64,000 nucleotides of DNA, taken from the NCBI GenBank assembly GCA_944322305.1, contig CALUOP010000001.1, positions 186,001 through 250,000 of the forward strand, given 5' to 3'. A program made the translations under genes and the position numbers. The notes under the pieces are model-generated. The model worked only from the letters and a program-made list of their open reading frames with translations. It was not told the DNA's origin and searched no databases. Below, piece by piece: positions 56,223-64,000 of the stretch (the first letter of the stretch is position 1; each line of letters begins with the position of its first letter). The stretch is from an uncultured Coriobacteriaceae bacterium. Lineage in GTDB: Bacteria > Actinomycetota > Coriobacteriia > Coriobacteriales > Coriobacteriaceae.

Positions 56223-57134
56223 TTACTCCCCCCGCTTGAGCCCGCCGCGGGCGTCCACGGCCTCCCAGAACTCCGAGGAGAAGCGGGGGTCGGCGGCGGC
56301 CATGAGGGCGTTGGCGGCGATCCAGCCGGCGGGGGTGCCCGTGTCCACGCCCTCCAGGGGGTCGATGACGACGGCGTAGAGGGCCTCGCGCTCGAGCGCG
56401 CGCTCCATGGCGTCGGTGAGCTGGACCTCGCCTCCCTTGCCGGGCTCCTGGTCGGCCAAGAGCTCCATGACGAGCGGCGAGAGCAGGTAGCGCCCGACGA
56501 TGTAGAGGTTGGAGGGCGCGTCCTCGGGGGCGGGCTTCTCCACCATGCCCGAGAGCCGCCAGACGGCGCCGGGCTCGTCGTCGCCCGCGCCCTCGCAGCC
56601 CTCGAGCGCGCCCACGCGCTCGCCGGCCACGACGCCGTAGCGGCTGACCTCGTCGAGGGTGCAGGGGGCAACGGCGATCACGGAGGCGCCGCCGTGCTGG
56701 CGGGAGGCCTCGATCATCTTGGGGAGGATCGACTTGTCCGGCACCACGTAGTCGCCCAGGAGGACGCAGAAGGGCTCGCCGGAGGTCGCGTCGGCGCAGG
56801 AGCGGATCGCGTGGCCGAGTCCCTTGGGCTTGTACTGGTAGCGGAAGTCCACGGGGAGCTCGCCCACGTAGCGCACGGCGTCGGCGTAGCCCTGCTTGCC
56901 CCGCTCGCGCAGGAGCTGCTCCAGGGAGCCGTCGGGCTGGAAGTAGCTCACGAGCTCGGGCTTTGAGGGGCTCGTCACGACGATGGCCTCGTCCACCTCC
57001 TCGGGGGCGAGCGCCTCCTCCACCACGTACTGGATGGCCGGCTTGTCCAGCACCGGCAGCATCTCCTTGGGGGTGCACTTCGTGGCGGGCAGGAAGCGCG
57101 TCCCCAGCCCCGCCGCGGGGATGATGGCCTTCAT
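56223..57134 (-). CDS. galU: UTP-glucose-1-phosphate uridylyltransferase
   Basis: Makes UDP-glucose from UTP and glucose-1-P, feeding glycan and glycolipid synthesis. 303 residues. Signatures: KAIIPAAGLGTRFLPATKCT followed by PKEMLPVLDKPAIQYVVEEA, KPKGLGHAI, LLGDYVVPDK, GMVEKPAPEDAPSNL and EVQLTDAM, all GalU. ATG at 57134 has AAAGGA eight bases upstream. Monocistronic, between aspS and the ChW cluster, consistent with use of sugar nucleotides for the nearby glycan. Confidence 0.97.
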   Translation of the reverse strand: MKAIIPAAGLGTRFLPATKCTPKEMLPVLDKPAIQYVVEEALAPEEVDEAIVVTSPSKPELVSYFQPDGSLEQLLRERGKQGYADAVRYVGELPVDFRYQYKPKGLGHAIRSCADATSGEPFCVLLGDYVVPDKSILPKMIEASRQHGGASVIAVAPCTLDEVSRYGVVAGERVGALEGCEGAGDDEPGAVWRLSGMVEKPAPEDAPSNLYIVGRYLLSPLVMELLADQEPGKGGEVQLTDAMERALEREALYAVVIDPLEGVDTGTPAGWIAANALMAAADPRFSSEFWEAVDARGGLKRGE

Positions 57135-57384
57135 GGGAAGGGTCCTTTCTCTACAAGGTTAGAAAGTGCGTCAAACGCGTAACTCCGCATTATACGCGCA
57201 TACGCCCAGGATGGGACGCCCTCGCCCTAATCTGCGCAAGTCCTCAAAACATTGCAAGCAACTTTTAAGAAAGAAGCGCTACCGCAGGCCAGCGACCCGC
57301 GATAACGCTCCGTTCATCGAATCTGCCTTGCCGAACCGCGCTTCTGCGGCTACGGCGACGCATGCTTCTCGCCCGCCGACGCGG

Positions 57385-59196
57385 CTACATGAGCCTGAGC
57401 GAGACCTCCTTCAGCTGCGCGAGCGAAACCTCGCTGGGCGCGGCGCTCATGAGGTCGGAGCCAGAGCTCGTCTTGGGAAACGCCATGACGTCGCGGATGG
57501 AATCCTTGCCCGCGAGCAGCATGCACACACGGTCGAGCCCCAGCGCGAAGCCGCCCATCGGCGGGGCGCCGAAGCCCAGCGCCTCCATCAGGAACCCGAA
57601 CTGCTCCTCGGCGCGCTCCTCGGTGAAGCCCAGAAGCTTGAGCACGCGCATCTGCAGGTCGGCGTTGTGGATGCGCATGCCGCCGCCGCCCGCCTCGAAG
57701 CCGTCCATCACGAAGTCGTAGGTGTAGGAGCCCACCGAGAGCGGGTCGCTCTCCAGGCGCTCGATGTCCTCCTCCACCGGCTGGGTGAAGGGCTGGTGCT
57801 CGGAGGCGTAGGCCTTGCGCTCCTCGTCCCAGTGGAACAGCGGGAAGTCCACCACCCACAGGAAATCGTGGCCCTCGCGCGGCACGTCAAGCGCGTCGGC
57901 CATGTGGCAACGCATGCCGCCCAGGATCTCGTCGGCCGCCTTGCGGTCGGCCACGGCAAACATCACCAGGTCGCCGTTCTCGACTTCCATCTCGGCCTTG
58001 AGCGCAGCCATCTCCTCGTCGGAGAAGAACTTCACGATGGGGCTGTTCACGCTGCCGTCCTCGCGGAAGGCGATCCACGCCAACCCCTTGGCGCCGAACG
58101 TGGCCGCCACGTCTCCCAGCTTGTCGATCTTGGCGCGCGGCCAGGTGCCCGCGCCCTTGGCGTTCAGCGCCTTGACGCACTGGCCCTCGGTTGCAGCGGC
58201 GCCGGCGAAGAGCTTGAACTTGGACTGCGCGAAAATGGACGTGACGTCGTGCAGGTGCATGCCGTAGCGCGTGTCGGGCTTGTCGGTGCCGTAGGTGTCC
58301 ATGGCGTCCCAGTAGCTGATGCGGCGCAGCGGCGTGGGCATCTCGACGCCCACGTGCGCGAAGGCGTCAGCCAGCACGTCTTCGAGCGCGCCCATCACGT
58401 CGTCCTGGTCAACAAAGCTCATCTCGATGTCCACCTGCGTGAACTCGGGCTGGCGGTCAGCGCGCAGATCCTCGTCGCGGAAGCACTTGGCAACCTGGTA
58501 GTAACGCTCTACGCCGCCCACCATGAGCAGCTGCTTGAGCAGCTGAGGGCTCTGCGGCAGCGCGTAGAAGTGGCCGGGCTGGGTGCGGCTCGGCACGAGG
58601 AAGTCGCGCGCGCCCTCGGGCGTGGACTTGAAGAGCGCCGGCGTCTCCACCTCGGTGAAGGCGCGGTCATGCAGCGCCTGGCGAATAGCAAAGGTAAAGT
58701 CAGAGCGCAGGCGCAGGTTCGCCATCATCTCGGGACGGCGAATGTCCAGGTAGCGGTAGCGCAAGCGCGTGTCCTCGCTCGTCTCGATGCCGTCCTCGAT
58801 CTGGAAAGGCGGGGTCTTGGAGCGGTTGAGCACCTGGATGTGGTCGACGAGAACCTCGATTTCGCCGGTGGCGAGCTTGGCGTTCACGGTCTCGGGATCG
58901 CGCGCGATCACGGTGCCGTGCACGAGGATGGGCCACTCCGAGCGCATGGTCTCGGCAGTGTGGAACGCGTCGCCGGCCGCGTGCTCGGGGTCGAAGGTGC
59001 ACTGCGTCAGCCCCTCGCGGTCGCGCAGGTCGCAAAAGATGAGCCCGCCATGGTCGCGGCGGCGCCACACCCAGCCGGTGAGGGTGACCTCTTGGCCGAT
59101 ATGCTCGCGGCGCAGCTCGCCGCAGGTATGGGTGTGCAGGGAGTGAACGTGCATCGGGTTCTCGGCGGCCGTCGACGCGGCGGTGGCATCTGCCAT
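57385..59196 (-). CDS. aspS: Aspartyl-tRNA synthetase (bacterial type)
   Basis: Class IIb synthetase charging tRNA-Asp. 603 residues, the bacterial-type length with the GAD insertion domain. OB-fold anticodon domain (HTCGELRREHIGQEVTLTGW, VWRRRDHGGLIFCDLRDREG), the class II core with SRTQPGHFYALPQSPQLLKQ and CFRDEDLRADRQPEFTQVD, and motif 3 GGFALGLDRVCMLLAG. ATG at 59196 follows AGAGAGG; upstream in-frame codons do not look like protein. Could be discriminating or non-discriminating; no Gat genes lie in this window to decide. Confidence 0.97.
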   Translation of the reverse strand: MADATAASTAAENPMHVHSLHTHTCGELRREHIGQEVTLTGWVWRRRDHGGLIFCDLRDREGLTQCTFDPEHAAGDAFHTAETMRSEWPILVHGTVIARDPETVNAKLATGEIEVLVDHIQVLNRSKTPPFQIEDGIETSEDTRLRYRYLDIRRPEMMANLRLRSDFTFAIRQALHDRAFTEVETPALFKSTPEGARDFLVPSRTQPGHFYALPQSPQLLKQLLMVGGVERYYQVAKCFRDEDLRADRQPEFTQVDIEMSFVDQDDVMGALEDVLADAFAHVGVEMPTPLRRISYWDAMDTYGTDKPDTRYGMHLHDVTSIFAQSKFKLFAGAAATEGQCVKALNAKGAGTWPRAKIDKLGDVAATFGAKGLAWIAFREDGSVNSPIVKFFSDEEMAALKAEMEVENGDLVMFAVADRKAADEILGGMRCHMADALDVPREGHDFLWVVDFPLFHWDEERKAYASEHQPFTQPVEEDIERLESDPLSVGSYTYDFVMDGFEAGGGGMRIHNADLQMRVLKLLGFTEERAEEQFGFLMEALGFGAPPMGGFALGLDRVCMLLAGKDSIRDVMAFPKTSSGSDLMSAAPSEVSLAQLKEVSLRLM

Positions 59197-59410
59197 GCAA
59201 AACCTCTCTTTCATCTGCGCCGCCCCGTGTCGGTGCGGGCGGTGTGCCGTACAGACTGCGCGGCGCGCATAAACGGTGCGCGCCTCGCGCGAGTTCAACA
59301 TGATAGCGCACGCAGGCACCCTCGGGTGCTGCGCCTGCGCCGTTATGCGGTTTTAACACGGGGACGCGCGGGCGAACGCCGCACGGCGGCCCGGGGCTCG
59401 GCGCGAGCGC

Positions 59411-59791
59411 TTAGGCGCGCTGGGCTATGGCCTCGATCTCCACCAGGCCGCCCTTGGGAAGCGACGCCACGGCAAAGCAGCTGCGCGCCGGGTAGGGCTC
59501 CTCGAAATACGTGGCGTAGATCTCGTTGACCTTGGCGAAGTCGTTGATGTCGGCGAGAAGCACGGTGGTCTTCACCACGTCGGCGTAGCCCAGGCCCGCC
59601 GCCTCAAGCAGCGCGCCGATGTTGGCGAGCGCCTGCTTGGCCTGCGCCTCGATGCCCTCGGCAAGCGCGCCGGTGGCAGGGTCGAGCCCCAGCTGGCCGG
59701 AAAGGTACACGGTGCTGCCGGCGGAGATGCCGGCCGAATACGGGCCCACGGCCGCAGGGGCGTTCTCAGAGGCCACGACGGTTCTGCTCAT
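59411..59791 (-). CDS. ridA: RidA-family reactive intermediate deaminase
   Basis: 126-residue cytosolic protein that hydrolyses reactive enamines/imines (2-aminoacrylate) from PLP enzymes. Family features: [54 protein letters not shown], and the Arg in the [25 protein letters not shown] signature region. ATG at 59791 has GAGGAG six bases upstream. Directly downstream of modC in the same orientation with a gap of about 160 bases, so probably independent. Confidence 0.95.
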   Translation of the reverse strand: MSRTVVASENAPAAVGPYSAGISAGSTVYLSGQLGLDPATGALAEGIEAQAKQALANIGALLEAAGLGYADVVKTTVLLADINDFAKVNEIYATYFEEPYPARSCFAVASLPKGGLVEIEAIAQRA

Positions 59792-59953
59792 GATGTTCTC
59801 CTCGTCTTGACAGGGCTTGCGCGCCTGGCGCCTCAGCGCCCCGCGCTCCACAATACGCCCATGCTACTTCATTGCGCTCGCGATGCAAGCCCCGGCGCAG
59901 CCGCAGGCCACCCGAGCGCGGCCGCAGGCCCGGCCGGCCCCGGCCGTCCCGCG

Positions 59954-61018
59954 CTACGCGCACACCAGGTGGATGCGGCTTGCGTCGAAATGCAGCGTGA
60001 GAACCTCGCCTGCGTGCGGCATGCGCTCCTCGGGCACGTCCACCCGGCTCACCTTCCACTGGATGCGGCGCGCCGGGTTGCCCTCCGGCGTCTCGAGCAG
60101 CACCACCCGCTCGAAGCGCGAGTCGCTCGTGCGCGCCACCGTGAGCGCGAAGCTGTTCTCGCCGTGCCGGGCGTCGCGGTGGATGTAGTTGGCCCGCACA
60201 CCCAGGTGCGCTACGTTTGCGGGCACCTCCTCGCGCGTGGCGAAGGTCATCCCCCAGTCGAGCGCGCGCACGTGGTGGGCGTCCACCCGCACGGCGCGCG
60301 AGGTGTTCTTGCAGCCGGTGAGGCGCAAGGTGGCGAGCGTGGCGGGGTGGTTCACGATGCGGTCGGCGGGCCCCACCTCGGCCACGTGCCCGGCGTCGAG
60401 CACGCAGATGCGGTCGCAGAAGCGGAAGGCCTCGTCGATGTCGTGGCTCACGTAGAGCACCGTGGCCTTGACCACGTCGAACACGTCGAGCAGGTTCTGC
60501 TCGAGCGCGCCCTTGAGGTAGGAGTCGAGCGCCGAGAACGGCTCGTCGAACATGAAGATCCCCGGCCGGGCGGCGATCATGCGGGCAAGCGCCACGCGCT
60601 GCTGCTGCCCGCCCGAGAGCCGCGCAGGATAACGGTCGGCGAAGCCCTCCATGCCGAAGATGCCGAGAAACGCGCGCGCCTGGCGCCTGCGCTCCTCGGC
60701 CGTAAGTCTCCGGTCCATCCCCGCGCACACGTTCTGCTCGACGGTGAGGTTGGGGAAGAGCTGGTAGTTCTGGAAGAGCAGCGCGGTTTTGCGCTCCTGC
60801 GGCGAGAGGTTGACACCGCGCTCGGAGTCGAAGAAGGTGGTGCCGTTCACCACGATGCGCCCCTCGTCGGGGGTCTCCACCCCGGCGATGCAGCGCAGCG
60901 TGCAGCTCTTGCCGCAGCCCGAGGCGCCGAGCAGGGCCACGCGCTCCTCGCCCGCCTCGAGCGCCACGTCAAGCGTGAAGTCGCCGAAGCGCTTGCGTAT
61001 GGAAAGGGAAAGCGACAC
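59954..61018 (-). CDS. modC: Molybdate-type ABC transporter ATP-binding protein
   Basis: 354 residues. Walker A GASGCGKS, Q-loop LFQNYQLFPNLT, signature LSGGQQQR, Walker B GIFMFDEPFSALD, switch His VLYVSHDIDEA, then an extra C-terminal region of about 130 residues in the place of the ModC regulatory TOBE domain. Start is GTG at 61018 with AGGAGG seven bases upstream; the modB stop lies inside this SD. Tungstate or sulfate cannot be ruled out by sequence alone, but the ModA and ModB partners favour molybdate. Confidence 0.9.
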   Translation of the reverse strand: MSLSLSIRKRFGDFTLDVALEAGEERVALLGASGCGKSCTLRCIAGVETPDEGRIVVNGTTFFDSERGVNLSPQERKTALLFQNYQLFPNLTVEQNVCAGMDRRLTAEERRRQARAFLGIFGMEGFADRYPARLSGGQQQRVALARMIAARPGIFMFDEPFSALDSYLKGALEQNLLDVFDVVKATVLYVSHDIDEAFRFCDRICVLDAGHVAEVGPADRIVNHPATLATLRLTGCKNTSRAVRVDAHHVRALDWGMTFATREEVPANVAHLGVRANYIHRDARHGENSFALTVARTSDSRFERVVLLETPEGNPARRIQWKVSRVDVPEERMPHAGEVLTLHFDASRIHLVCA

Positions 61019-61022
61019 GGCG

Positions 61023-62720
61023 CTACCTCCTGCCCTTCTCGCCCGACTGCCGCGCGGCGTGACCCTTGTCCCCCGCGGCCTCCGCGCCGTCCGCTGGCTG
61101 GGCGAGAAGCGCCCGGAGGGCCTCCTGATCGAGCCGGACGGTGTCGGTGGCCTGCTGGGCGGCCGGCGGCGCCCCGGCGTCCTGGCGGCGGCCGCCGCGC
61201 GTGATGCCGCGCGCGCGGTAACGCTGCGAGCGGGCGGTGTAGACGTTGATGAACAGGATCACCGCGAAGCTCAGCGCGATAACCACCGCCACCCAGAACA
61301 GCGCCACGTCGGTGTTGCCGCTCATCCACTCGAAGTAGATGGCGATGGGGATGGTCTGCGTCACGCCGGCGTAGTTGCCCGCGAAAAACAGCGTGCAGCC
61401 GAACTCGCCCATGGCGCGGGCGAAGGCCAGCACCGTGCCAGCCGCTACGGAAGGCCAGGCGAGCGGCATCATGAGCCTGCGGAAGATGCGGCCCTCGCTC
61501 CATCCGAGCGTGCGGGCCGCGTCGAGCATCTGGGGGTCGAGCGACTCGAAAGCGCCGAGCGCCGTGCGGTACATGAGCGGGAAGCTCACCACGATGGCCG
61601 AGAGCACGGCGGCCGGCCAAGTAAACACGAGCGCGACGCCGTGGTCGATCAGCCACCGGCCCACAGGCGTTGCCTGGCCGAACACCAGCAGCAGCAGAAA
61701 GCCGCACACCGTGGGCGGCAGCACCATGGGAATGGTGAAGACCGAGTCGAGCAACCCCTTCAGGCGGCTGGAGGTGCCCATGGTGCGCCACGCGGCGAGA
61801 AGCCCCAGCGCAAAGGTCACCGCAAGCGCCACGCCGCTTGTTTTAAGCGAGACCCACAAGGGGCGCAGGTCAAGGTTGGCGAAGAACGCGGCGAGCTGGT
61901 CAGGGGCGGTCGGGGCCTCGGCGCGCGCGATCTCGCGGGCCGCGACGATCTGGCCGCCCTCCACCCACCGCACCGCGTCGCCGAGGTCGATCCCCTGCGC
62001 GGCAGCCGCCTCCTGCGGCGTCATGCCCGCCGGCACGTCCGCCGGCACCACCGAGCAGTAGCGGCGGCCGCCGGCCTCAACGGCAAAGCGGACGCGCGCC
62101 GCACCCACTTCGACCTCGTCACCGGTGGTGACGGTCCAGCTCGTGCCCGGATCGTCGGCGAGAAGCGCGCCGCCCTTGGAGGCCTCCTCGTCAAGCTGCT
62201 CAAGGATTACCCGCAGCGCTTCGAAGTCCCCTGCGTCATCTGGCGCAAAGCCCGCGCGCGCAGCCGCCGTCTCGTCCACGTGCACGTACACGCCCTCGTC
62301 CGTGTTCACCAGCACGAGCGTGCAGTCCTCGGGCAGCGGGTAGCGGTACCCCACGTCCTCGCCGTCGACCAAGCGGGCGGCCCCGGTGTTGTAGCGCGTG
62401 AAGCCGCTGACGCCAAACGCGGCGCACTCCGCCACAGCCGAGCCCTCTTCAGCCTCGGCGGCCTCCTGAGCCCACGCAGCGTGCGGAGCCGCGAGCATGC
62501 AGAGGCAGGCCACGGCAAGAACAGCCAGCGCAAACCGCGCCGCAAGCAAGCAGGCGGGCGAGGCGGCAGACGGACGGGCGGCGCTGCCGGGCCGCCGGGG
62601 AGCGCGATCTTCTCGCCCGCCGCGCAAGCCGCCCGTTTGCGCGGCCGCGCAAACGGGCAACGGCCCCGGAGCCGTACCGGGGCCGCCCTGCGCGCTGATA
62701 TGTTGCGTTGTCGATTCCAT
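61023..62720 (-). CDS. modB: Molybdate-type ABC transporter permease with N-terminal extracytoplasmic domain
   Basis: About 565 residues, more than twice the usual ModB. Residues up to about 90 form a basic stretch, then a signal-like helix (ARFALAVLAVACLCMLAA). A soluble domain (about 85-270: FTRYNTGAARLVDGEDVG, TLVLVNTDEGVYVHVDETA) follows. The permease part (about 285-520) carries TSGVALAVTFALGLLAAWRT, FTIPMVLPPTVCGFLLLLVF, and the EAA-like DAARTLGWSEGRIFRRLMMP. A basic, Gln/Ala-rich cytoplasmic tail follows. ATG at 62720 comes right after the modA stop; its SD is weak, so the true start may be later. Confidence 0.85.
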   Translation of the reverse strand: MESTTQHISAQGGPGTAPGPLPVCAAAQTGGLRGGREDRAPRRPGSAARPSAASPACLLAARFALAVLAVACLCMLAAPHAAWAQEAAEAEEGSAVAECAAFGVSGFTRYNTGAARLVDGEDVGYRYPLPEDCTLVLVNTDEGVYVHVDETAAARAGFAPDDAGDFEALRVILEQLDEEASKGGALLADDPGTSWTVTTGDEVEVGAARVRFAVEAGGRRYCSVVPADVPAGMTPQEAAAAQGIDLGDAVRWVEGGQIVAAREIARAEAPTAPDQLAAFFANLDLRPLWVSLKTSGVALAVTFALGLLAAWRTMGTSSRLKGLLDSVFTIPMVLPPTVCGFLLLLVFGQATPVGRWLIDHGVALVFTWPAAVLSAIVVSFPLMYRTALGAFESLDPQMLDAARTLGWSEGRIFRRLMMPLAWPSVAAGTVLAFARAMGEFGCTLFFAGNYAGVTQTIPIAIYFEWMSGNTDVALFWVAVVIALSFAVILFINVYTARSQRYRARGITRGGRRQDAGAPPAAQQATDTVRLDQEALRALLAQPADGAEAAGDKGHAARQSGEKGRR

Positions 62721-62739
62721 GCGCCTGGGTGCAGCGCGC

Positions 62740-63609
62740 TTACGCCAGCTCGAAGCCGTACTCGGCCCAGATGGCAAGCGCGTCCTCGTCGGTCATGCAG
62801 AACTCCAGGAAATCAGCCGCGGCCTCGGCGTTCTTCGAGCTTGCGGCTACCGCGCCGGGGTACACGATGGGCTTGTGCGAGTCGTCCGGGCAGGTGTAGG
62901 CCACCTCGATGCCGTCGTAGCGGTACACGTCGGAGGTGTAGACGAAGCCGATGGCGCAGTCGCCGGTGGCAACGTACTGGGCGGCGGTACCCACCTTGTC
63001 GGCCTCAACCACCTTGGAGGCGATGGAGTCGGCGTACGCGCCGTCCTCGCCCTCGGGGTTGGTGTAAAGCCCCACGCTCGCAAGCGCCTGGTTGGCGTAC
63101 TTGCCAGCCGGCACCGCACCGGGCTCGCCGATGGCGATGTTGCCGTCTACGGCCGCCACGTCCTCAAGCGCGTTGACCTGGATGTCGGAGCCTGCGGCGC
63201 GCACCACCACCAGATCGTTCACGAACATGTCCTGGCGCGTGGCCTCGTCTACCAGGTCGGCCTCTGCGGCGTCGTCCATCGTGCCGGAAGAGGCGGTGAT
63301 GAGGATGTCGACCGGCGCCCCGCCGCGCATCTGCTCGACCAAGTCACCGGAGCCCTTGTACTGCGTGTCGGCAAACGTCACGCCGGTGCGCTCGGTGTAG
63401 AGCTTCTCCACCTCGGGCATGGCCTTCTCAAGCGAGTTTGCCGCGAAGATCTGCAGCTCAACCGCGTTGGCAGCCGGCGAGCCGTCCGCGGGCGCAGAGC
63501 CCTCCGCACCCGTGGTTGTCGCCTGGGTGCTGCACCCGCCGAGCACGCCCGCGAGCATTGCCGCCGACGCCAGCGCTCCCAGGGCGCGACGAGAAATTAC
63601 CTTGTGCAT
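62740..63609 (-). CDS. modA: Molybdate-type substrate-binding lipoprotein
   Basis: 289 residues. Signal peptide with lipobox LGGC, then a linker and the ModA fold: AANSLEKAMPEVEKLYTERT, QYKGSGDLVEQMRGGAPVDI (oxyanion contacts SG), NDLVVVRAAG, GAVPAGKYANQAL and FVYTSDVYRYD. A good match to ModA-type proteins. ATG at 63609 follows GGGAGG. First gene of modA-modB-modC; a TATAAT lies about 70 bases upstream. Confidence 0.93.
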   Translation of the reverse strand: MHKVISRRALGALASAAMLAGVLGGCSTQATTTGAEGSAPADGSPAANAVELQIFAANSLEKAMPEVEKLYTERTGVTFADTQYKGSGDLVEQMRGGAPVDILITASSGTMDDAAEADLVDEATRQDMFVNDLVVVRAAGSDIQVNALEDVAAVDGNIAIGEPGAVPAGKYANQALASVGLYTNPEGEDGAYADSIASKVVEADKVGTAAQYVATGDCAIGFVYTSDVYRYDGIEVAYTCPDDSHKPIVYPGAVAASSKNAEAAADFLEFCMTDEDALAIWAEYGFELA

Positions 63610-64000
63610 TGCCGGTTCCTCCCTTTGGTATACGGTGGCGCACCGTCACACGCTCCGAGGCCGCCTTCAGACGAAAGGATTATAGCACCTTTTATACTTG
63701 CTTGAGAATATACTTATCCCAGAATGGTTTTAGGAGCTGACTACCCCATTCCGTCTTGCGAAATGCGCCAAATCAGCCCGGACGTATTGTGGCACAGAGC
63801 GCAAAAACTCGGTGTATGAAAAATGGATGTCGTTTTGCACGCGAACTCCAAGTAGACCGGCTCGATGCCATGTCATTTACCTGGGGTTTCTTTGTGAGAT
63901 GAGGAGCCCCTACTCGAAGCACCCCGCCAAAACGACATCCATTTTCGCGTTGGACGAACCTGTCCACCCTGGCACCCTGTCCGTAAGACGAAATGTGCCA
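63610..64000. other. Right-edge region without a supported gene
   Basis: Contains the modA promoter near 63679-63720, then A+T-rich DNA with an 18-bp inverted repeat (63820-63837 with 63928-63945) and partial repeats of a CGAAATGYGCCA motif at the ends. A 64-codon frame on the minus strand here lies inside the repeats and has no ribosome site. Confidence 0.55.
63679..63715 (-). promoter_or_regulatory. modA promoter with a TATACTT direct repeat
   Basis: TATAAT (63679-63684, minus sense) with TTCTCA at 18 bp as a possible -35. The same heptamer TATACTT (plus sense) occurs at 63693-63699 and 63709-63715, 16 bases apart, across the -35 region. Confidence 0.5.

Noticed and set aside
59197-59410. 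Possible leader RNA upstream of aspS
   Set aside because: No conserved riboswitch or T-box motif seen; only GC-rich sequence.
60789-63176. 795-codon plus-strand frame over the mod operon
   Set aside because: Antisense shadow; the molybdate transporter genes account for the region.
63773-63967. 64-codon minus-strand frame at the right edge
   Set aside because: Lies inside the 18-bp inverted repeat, has no ribosome site and no recognisable protein features.

Overview
This window is high-GC chromosomal DNA from an actinobacterium. Class Coriobacteriia, most likely Collinsella or a close relative, is my best guess. It rests on Rho with a long Ala/Pro/Glu- and RGRPRK-rich N-terminal extension, a CarD-type RNA-polymerase regulator, a fused dTDP-rhamnose epimerase/reductase, phosphoketolase, and five giant secreted proteins built from clostridial hydrophobic W (ChW) repeats. 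No rRNA, tRNA or CRISPR array is visible, and no insertion sequence is recognisable.

Left part (1-22736), mostly housekeeping. A cation P-type ATPase is cut by the left edge and diverges from pyk. Then come phosphoketolase coupled to an unknown membrane protein, a VanZ-like protein, an unknown membrane protein, a short-chain dehydrogenase, a CorA-type transporter, rho, argS and a CarD-like regulator whose promoter is framed by an 11-bp inverted repeat. A polar amino-acid ABC operon (binding lipoprotein, permease with an extra extracytoplasmic domain, ATPase) and a two-helix surface protein with a Ser/Thr/Gly/Asn-rich stalk complete this part.

Middle part (22988-37981), a cell-surface glycan locus. 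It holds several glycosyltransferases, TagD (CDP-glycerol synthesis), a LicD-type phosphotransferase that appears frameshifted, a DUF4422 two-domain glycosyltransferase, a large membrane protein, dTDP-rhamnose synthesis (rfbA, rfbB, rfbCD fusion), a DUF2304/dolichyl-phosphate-mannose-synthase-like pair and a polysaccharide flippase. Together they predict a rhamnose-containing wall or capsular polymer, possibly decorated with glycerol-phosphate. Many of these genes are visibly richer in A+T than the flanks, whereas rfbB and rfbCD are GC-rich, so the locus looks mosaic.

Right-middle part (38104-56087), the most striking region. Five consecutive minus-strand genes encode secreted proteins of 1063-1263 residues. 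ChW repeats are arranged in triads of about 135-140 residues, about 60 repeats in 20 triads. Each protein carries different catalytic domains: L,D-transpeptidase; GH25 plus NlpC/P60-like; a GT80-like bacterial sialyltransferase domain; Amidase_3 plus GH73-like glucosaminidase; and a GH25 that has lost catalytic-site residues plus NlpC/P60. The last gene has a G10 homopolymer just after its signal peptide, a candidate phase-variation switch. A secreted GT80-like domain inserted among ChW repeats is the best candidate here for an undescribed system.

Right part (56223-64000): galU, aspS, ridA and a molybdate-type ABC operon (modA-modB-modC, ModB with an N-terminal extracytoplasmic extension). 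It ends in a gene-free edge with an 18-bp inverted repeat.

Starts were chosen by Shine-Dalgarno spacing and protein N-termini. Family assignments come from motif recognition, not database searches.
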